From positions 178,074,148 to 178,138,147 of the forward strand of contig CM071598.1 in NCBI GenBank assembly GCA_036435485.1: a stretch of DNA of 64,000 nucleotides, written 5' to 3'. Shown in pieces: positions 57,430-64,000 of this stretch. The notes under the pieces are model-generated. The model saw only the letters and a program-made list of their open reading frames with translations. It made no database searches and was not told where the DNA came from. How positions within the stretch are numbered: position 1 is the stretch's first letter; every line of letters begins with the position of its first letter. The stretch comes from Saposhnikovia divaricata. Taxonomy: Eukaryota; Streptophyta; Magnoliopsida; Apiales; Apiaceae. Both the position numbers and the translations under genes were made by a program.

Positions 57430-59120
57430 CTCACTTTATATCTGAACTGCTATCATTGCGTTATACCTTCATTGGAAAATTTCTATTGTTATTACAAACG
57501 GTTATCGAATGAAACTTAATATATTATGCTGATCATTTGAAAAAAAATCATATTTACATGAATATTGTTATGCTCATTCAAATTTTATAAACTTTATATC
57601 AATCTTTGTTTTGAAACAATAACTCACCTTATTTGCTTCTTGTTGGTCATTGTAAACAGTACTACTATGAAAACAACTTTAATGTTTTTAGTAGCATTTT
57701 TTTTTTTGAAATTTACTACTTCGCAACCTAAAAACAGAGCAGATGCTTTTTTACCAGTCAAATGAAAATGCTTGTAAAGTTATTAATTCAGCACAGGATT
57801 TGCAGTCACAGAAATGTTCAGAACAAAACTTGCAGAGCTCTGTAGTGTTAATCTTTTGTATGCCTGTCAGAACAATACCTTGGAAAACAGCTTTAAATGA
57901 ACTTGAAAATTTGGTTCACGTATAGCCCACTCTTATAGTTGGTGAGAAATGTAAAACAAAATTTTGCTCCGAGAGTACTTGTAAAATAGTAGAGTTGTAA
58001 TACAGTATGGCAATGCCGAACAATATGATCGTGTGTACCTTATTTTTGTAGTCCATTCTTATCAGTTTTATTTGATTCCCAGGTAGTCTCAGAATAATGT
58101 GCTAATATCAAATAGAGCAGCAAGTTGACTGTTTTGTAAGATTAAACAAGAGAGAAATTATGTTTACATCACTTCATGAAGTGAAGGAGACAGCTTGTAA
58201 ATTTGTTTCGGAGCCAGACAGTATTGATTTATAAACTGCTTTAAAAGTATTCAGAAACGGTTTTGAGGTTCGCGTCTGTTTCCTTCATGCAAGATATTTG
58301 GACAAAACGTTTAACAAGAAAAACAATTCAGTGAATAACAAGAAAAACAATTCTGGATCACTGAATAGAAATTATGATTGAAAAATCACGACACTAGACG
58401 CAGTTGCCATAGGCTGATTCATCCATTATACATTGACAGTTGACACATACTTTGATTTTCTGGTAAGCTATGCATGGAAATAAAAGACTAGATAATCAAA
58501 AATCTAGAGCCGGGGGTTAAAATTTTGAACATGATCGAGTTTACAACAGTAAGTGTACAAGCCACTGTATATAGAGATGTAGACAATTTCAGAATCTGTA
58601 CTACCACATCAATACAACTTTAAAATGAAGATGAGATTTAAAGGTGAATACAATAAAGATAAATGCCCTTTTAATCTGAATATCTAATGACAGATATAGA
58701 GGTTTTACATGTTCGCAAATAAAGGAAATAATACAATAAGTAGCCAAAGGTGCTGTTAAAAGTATGATTGCAACTGCTTAAAGCCAGCCAGCCATACACA
58801 TGATGATTCCTTATGCTTTTCCTTTACAGCATTTCTTTACATACACAACAAAGCTTCATCATTGGCTTCATCTAAATCATAGCATAAAAAATGGAGTATT
58901 ATGTTTCAAGTTTTGTAACTTGTCAAGAAAAGAGAATGAACTTTAATAAAGAAAAAAACCAAGAACAAGAGGAACATAATGAAATACTCCATGTGGTATA
59001 ATTCCTATCAGTCAATCATTTCAGAGGTCATCTAAAGAAAATTTTAACAATGTTAAAGTACCTTTCTTTGTTACTTCTTGTTTTTCTTTTCCTTGTTCCT
59101 CTACATTTTCCTTCTTTTTC
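57430..59120. other. 3' flank of gene B and intergenic DNA
   Basis: The first 550 bp match the 3' flank of gene A (UTR and beyond). The remainder to 59120 shows no recognisable gene or repeat. Confidence 0.6.
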
Positions 59121-59130
59121 CATGTATCCA

Positions 59131-59526
59131 GTGGCGGACGCAGAAATAATTGTTGGGGGGCCAAAAAATAATTAATAATCGAAATACTTTTGTACATATA
59201 ATTTTACATCTTAACCTTCTAAGCTTTTATTGGACATGGACAAAAATAATTAACATGCTATAAATAAATCGAAGAGAGTTGAAAAATTAAGAAAAAGTTG
59301 TCAATTTTTGCAGAGGAAAATGAAGGAAAAGGAGTAGGAGGCAGGAGGAGTCGAATTTTGAAAAGGAGTAGGAGGCAGGAGGAGTCCAATTTTGATTTGC
59401 TGGCTAGAAAAAATACCAATTAACCAGTCAAGCTAAAGACACAATACATGCTGAATACATACTACTTGATTTATATCCCGATTTCGGGGGGAAGGGGCCC
59501 CTCTGGACCCCCTGGATCCGCCTCTG
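59131..59526. mobile_element. MULE-like non-autonomous element, 396 bp
   Basis: A perfect 10-bp direct repeat CATGTATCCA flanks it (59121-59130, 59527-59536), as for Mutator-like elements. Ends GTGGCGGACGCAG and (inverted) CAGAGGCGGATCCAG are similar. An internal 33-bp tandem duplication (AGGAGTAGGAGGCAGGAGG) lies at about 59329-59395. Non-coding. Confidence 0.82.
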
Positions 59527-59616
59527 CATGTATCCATGTTTATTTTGTAATGTAGATTTTTCAATATTGTATTAAGATAGATTAATTTTCAAAATATATG
59601 TCACGGAGGAGAATTT

Positions 59617-62600
59617 AAACCAAACCAAACCAAACAAACCCAGTAAATCCCGTTCAGAACAGACCAGGGTCTGGGGAGGGTTAGATGTACGCAGACCATG
59701 CCCCTACTACTAAGAGTAGGGAGGCTGTTTCCGTGAAGATCCCCGACTTAGTGCACGACGAATAGTGAAAGATAAATATGCAAGAAATTTTTAGAAAGCT
59801 GGTAACAAAATGGGCAACCATACCTGAGCCCAAGGGTTACTCCACATGGGACTTACCTTAGATGCTTTTACATTACTCCAATCTTGATGCACTCTACTCT
59901 GCCAAAATAAAATGATGTTTTCGCACAAAACCCCCTGTAAAAGATAAACCTCACACACAAAACGACAACTATACAAAGCAAAAAGTACTACGACAAAACT
60001 AATCTAGAAAAACCTACCCTGGGACTCTCTACTACTGCAGCACTCCCTAACGGAGGCTCCCCAACTCTAATCTGACGTCTCCAAGAACTCCTATCTAAGG
60101 TCATATCCTCATCTAGGTTTAAGGCCTTCATATCCAACCTCAATTGCTCCTCCCACGTTCTCCTCGGTCGACCTCTCCTCCTCACTCCTTCAACCGATAT
60201 ACTCTCGACTCTCCTAACCGGGGCTGTAGCATGCCTCCTGCGAACGTGGCCAAACCACCTCAATCTCCCTTCCCTCACTTTCGCTGAAATGGGTGCGACT
60301 TCTAACTCATTCCGAAAAACCTCATTCGGGATTTTATCCAACATAGTGCGCCCACACGTCCAACGCACATTCTCATTTCAGCCGCTTCCAATTTGCTCTG
60401 ATGTACCTTCTTTACAGCCCAACATTCGGAACCATACAACATCGCAGGTCTAATGGCCGCTCTGTAGAATTTACCCTTCAACTTTAAGGGGACTTTCTTG
60501 TCGCACAACACCCCTGACGCTGCTCTCCACTTTAGCCACTCAGCCTTGATACGGTGAATGACATCATCCTCAATCTCTCCTTCCTTCTGGATGATAAAGC
60601 CCAAATACTTGAATCTATCCGTACGGGGTACACCCTTATCTTCAATCCTTATCTACACCCCTCCGTCGTTGGTCTCTCCACTGAAGTTGCACCAGAGATA
60701 TTCTGTTTAAGACCTACTCACCCACAAACCTTGAGATTCCAAATTCGATCTCCAATTCTCCAACTTCGCGTTCATCTCCCCCCTCGTCTCAGCCACTAAC
60801 ACGATATCATCAGCAAAAAGCATACACCATGGTACGCTATCTTGAATCCCTCTCGAAATAACATCTACAATAATCGCAAAAAGAAACGGGCTTAGAGCCG
60901 ACCCCTGGTGCAACCCTATTTCTACAGGGAAATAATGGGTGTCACCAACTGGGGTCCTAACGCAAGTCCTTGCTTGGAAGTACATGTCTTGTATCGCCCT
61001 CACGTACAACGGCGACACCCTTATCTCTTCAAGGCACCTGCAAATAACATTACGCGGAACACTGTCATATGCCTTTTCTATATCTATGAACACCATATGA
61101 AGGTCTTTACGACGCTCTCTATATTTCTCCATAAGGCATCTGATAAGGTGAATTGCCTCAATCGTTGACCTCCCAGGCATGAATCCGAATTGGTTCTCAG
61201 AGACCTCAACTTCTCTTCTCACCCTACACTCAATCACCCTCTCCCAAAGTTTCATAGTATGGCTGATTAGTTTAATACCACGATAGTTATTACAACTCTG
61301 AGCATCATCTTTGTTCTTGAAGAATGGCACCACTATACTACGCCTCCACTCAGTCGGCGTCCTAGCGTTCCTGAGGATGATGTTGAAAAGGTCCGTTAGC
61401 CATTGAACTCCAGCCTCCCCCAGGCACTGCCACACCTCAATATGTATTTGATCCGGGCCTACAGCCTTCGCTCTTCCCATCTATTGTAGGGCTCCCTTGA
61501 CTTCTTCCTTACTAATATGCTCACTGTCACTGTTAGCTCCCTTAAAAGATCAACCTACTCCTTGCTCCAATTCGATTTCGCTCCCCCTCGCCTCATTAAA
61601 TAGCCTATAAAAATATCTGCTCCACCTCTCCTTTATATCATCATCGTTCAGTAACGCCTGACTCACATCATCCTTAACAAACCGAATGGGCCCAAGGTCT
61701 CGCCGCTCCCTATCCCGAGCTCTCGCTAGTTTAAAGATAGTGTTCTCCCCTTCCTTGGTGTCTAGGCGCTTGTACATCTCCTCGTACGCCTCGCCTTTAG
61801 CTTTTGCCACTTCCTTCTTTGCCTCTTTTCTCGCTACCTTGTAAGCTTCTTTTTTCCTGTTTCTCTCCTCCCCATTACTAGCAACATTAGCTCTTTAAAG
61901 AGCGCTTGCTTTCTTTAACTTTCTTTTGCACCTCCTCGTTCCACCACCAAGCCTCTTTATGGCCGCTGTGTCTCCCCGAAGATACCCCCGCCACCCTCTC
62001 GCCCGCATTCCTAATTGCATTGGCCATGTTGCTCCACAATTGATCCGCATCACTCCCCCGCATGAAACATCCTTCACGAAACAAATACTCCCTGAATTCT
62101 GTCGCTTTCTCTCCCTTTAAATTCTTCCAAAGAATCCTCGGTCTAGCCTGTCTAGCCCTATTGACTACACGATTCCCTATGGAAACGTCCATCGCCAAGA
62201 GACGGTGCTGCGAGGCACAAGCTTCGCTCCGGAACACCTTACAATCTGCGCAAGACCTCAAGTCTCGTCTACGCATAAGGAGGTAATAAATTTGGGTGTT
62301 ATGCCCACCACTACTGAAGGTTATCAGGTGATCCTCCCTCTTTTGGAAAGCAGAGTTTACGATTACCAACTTGTGTGCAGTAGCAAACTCTAAAAGCGCC
62401 GAACCTCCTTCATTCCTAACCCCAAAACCAAAACCCCCATGAGCACTTTGGTAACCATCCACCCTCTGGCCAATGTGCCCATTGAAATCGCCTCCCATAA
62501 CCAAAAATTGATCGTCGGGTATACTCCCGACCAGATCATCCAAACAGGTCCAAAAAGCTTCCTTCTCAAGCTCACCCAAACCGACTTGCAGGGCATACGC

Positions 62601-63567
62601 ACAAACTACGTTAACCACCTTCTCCCCTACCACCAATGTAACGAACATTAGCCTATCATTACATCTTTTCACTTCTACGACATTGTCCTTTAGTTCCTTA
62701 GACAATAAGATACCCACCCCATTTCTCGAGGGAACAAGACCTGAATACCACAATTTATACCCGTTAGCCTCCCTGGACTGAGCCCCCTTCCACCTAGTCT
62801 CTTGTATACAAGACACATCCACTCTTCTCTTCCTCAACACATCCACCAGCTCCAAAAACTTGCCAGTCAAGGTTCCTATATTTAAACTGCCAACCCTTAG
62901 CCTAGAAATAGTCGGCCGCCCCCTGGAATGCCCCCCTACGCCCCTCGACCAACGACTACCTGGGCATGACCTCACGAAACCATGGTCTCTACTGGGATCT
63001 ATGCTAAAGACTATACACAAAAATAAAAATAAAATACAACTACAAAAGTAAAAAAACAACTAACCCGTAAAAATACAACTAATCCATGCTATTACTCAAA
63101 ATAAAACAATATAATATCGAACAAAAACAAAAATAAGACGATCGGATCTATATAATAAACAAAATGAAACGTACAAATACCTTTACTCTTGCAGGCAATA
63201 GAAATTAAAAAGTAATTTTTTTTAAACGCTGCCAACTTAAAGCAAATTAACACAAGTAGTAGAAGTTGAGCTACAGAAATTGCAAAGTTGAGCTTGATCT
63301 ACAAGACTAAAGTGAAGAGAAAAGATAATAAGTAGTTACCGGATCGGAGAAAAATAGAGACGGTTCGACGGCGAATGAATAACAAGTGAAGGATGTAGTA
63401 TGAGATTACTAGGGAAAGGTGATGCAGACCCAAAAGCAAAGCTGCCGGAGTAGAAGAAAGGAAATCGATGGATGAATTTTGAATGAGAATAAGAGGGGGC
63501 TGGAGGAAGAAGAAATTTTAAATAAGAAGATTGCACCTAGTAAAGTGTGACTATCAAAATTTTCACT
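59617..63567 (-). mobile_element. RTE-type LINE (non-LTR retrotransposon), minus strand
   Basis: An 11-bp direct repeat GAGGAGAATTT flanks it (59606-59616 and 63568-63578). On the minus strand a 5' leader (63567-63060) precedes an endonuclease-RT frame. The 3' end (about 59770-59617) has the text GGTCTGCGTACATCTAACCC / CTCCCCAGACCC shared by plant RTE LINEs and their partner SINEs, and finishes in a GGTTT-type tail instead of poly-A. All lesions indicate a dead copy. Confidence 0.93.
59988..63059 (-). pseudogene. LINE ORF: APE endonuclease plus reverse transcriptase, broken
   Basis: Nicks target DNA and copies LINE RNA. Endonuclease (63059-61887): RVGSLNIGTLTGK, CIQETRWKG, GGDFNGHIGQR, ASQHRLLAMD. 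Linker/early RT 61810-61550. RT core 61480-60707: FFKNKDDAQSCNNYRGIKL, QFGFMPGRST, VFIDIEKAYDSVP, GLHQGSALSP and MLFADDIVLV with the FADD site. C-terminal region 60604-59988 ending with LRWFGHVRRR. Lesions: frameshift near 61893; stops at about 61550, 61481, 60707 and 60652; frameshift near 60368. The first 30 residues after 63059 are a hydrophobic run that may be untranslated leader; the family text starts near RLRVGSLN. Confidence 0.9.
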
Positions 63568-63578
63568 GAGGAGAATTT

Positions 63579-64000
63579 GATTAAAGTAAAGAGCAACAAA
63601 AGTTTGGAAAAGTACTGCAACCTCGAACAAGATTTATTTGTTCCAACGGGTTGAAAAAAGAAAGAAAATTGCACATTTGTACCTACACTTTACAGGTTTG
63701 GGCACTTGTAATACTATAATTCTAAAATGAACTTTTACGATACAAAAGTTTACTTTTTGTTAGCATGGACTATCGTCAATTTCGATTTACAACATTTTAA
63801 TCAAATCATTATTTATTTTAACAGCTTTATTACCATTACAATGAGATTATGAGAGCACTACCCGATTAAATAAGAATACGATCTAATTAACACATATATT
63901 TTTTGTTAAATTTCATAATTTTTTAATCCATAAGTTATCAGTTGATGCCAAATTTGAAACATTTCCACAACAAATAACTTTGTGCCAAAAAAAAAATTTT
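63579..64000. other. AT-rich intergenic DNA
   Basis: Nothing recognised to the right edge of the window. Confidence 0.5.

Overview
This is nuclear DNA from a flowering plant, almost certainly a eudicot. The evidence is intron-containing plant gene families (G-type lectin S-receptor-like kinases and FQR1-type quinone reductases), strongly AT-rich intergenic DNA, and a dense load of plant transposons: Ty1/copia, Ty3/gypsy, a plant mariner, Helitrons, hAT, Tourist, MULE-like and pogo-like MITEs, and an RTE-type LINE. I cannot name the species from sequence alone. No prokaryotic, organellar, rRNA, tRNA or CRISPR feature was found.

Layout. 1-2877: left-truncated Ty1/copia element on the minus strand. 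3664-7310 (+) and 11195-8224 (-): two convergent S-domain receptor kinase genes, both with open spliced reading frames; the second lacks the EGF and PAN modules. 11.7-21.1 kb: repeat-rich spacer with a hAT MITE carrying a palindromic minisatellite, interleaved Tourist-like MITEs, palindromic 32-bp tandem repeats, 184-bp tandem repeats, a SINE-like promoter and a dead 2.8-kb mariner. 21098-31489: full-length Ty3/gypsy (Tat-like) element with 5-bp target duplications, two 512-bp LTRs, broken gag-pol and a spliced antisense gene. 32.4-35.6 kb: exact 437-bp tandem duplication whose second copy is split by a 2316-bp Helitron. 36355-43454: SIRE-lineage Ty1/copia element, heavily mutated and missing its pol end plus most of its 3' LTR. 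45901-48952: hAT-like element containing a Helitron that itself contains a second Helitron. 49.0-57.4 kb: tandem array of quinone reductase genes, with one exon-1 relic and two intact copies. 59131-59526: small MULE-like element. 59617-63567: broken RTE LINE on the minus strand.

How it works together. Only four loci look like functional host genes: two membrane receptor kinases and two FMN-dependent quinone reductases that encode the same protein. The rest is mobile DNA or its debris. Duplicated copies inside the window act as natural empty sites and let three insertions (mariner, Helitron, hAT element) be defined to the base or nearly so. I found no convincing undescribed biological system. 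The most unusual items are the receptor kinase without EGF/PAN, the antisense gene inside the gypsy element, and the three-level transposon nest.
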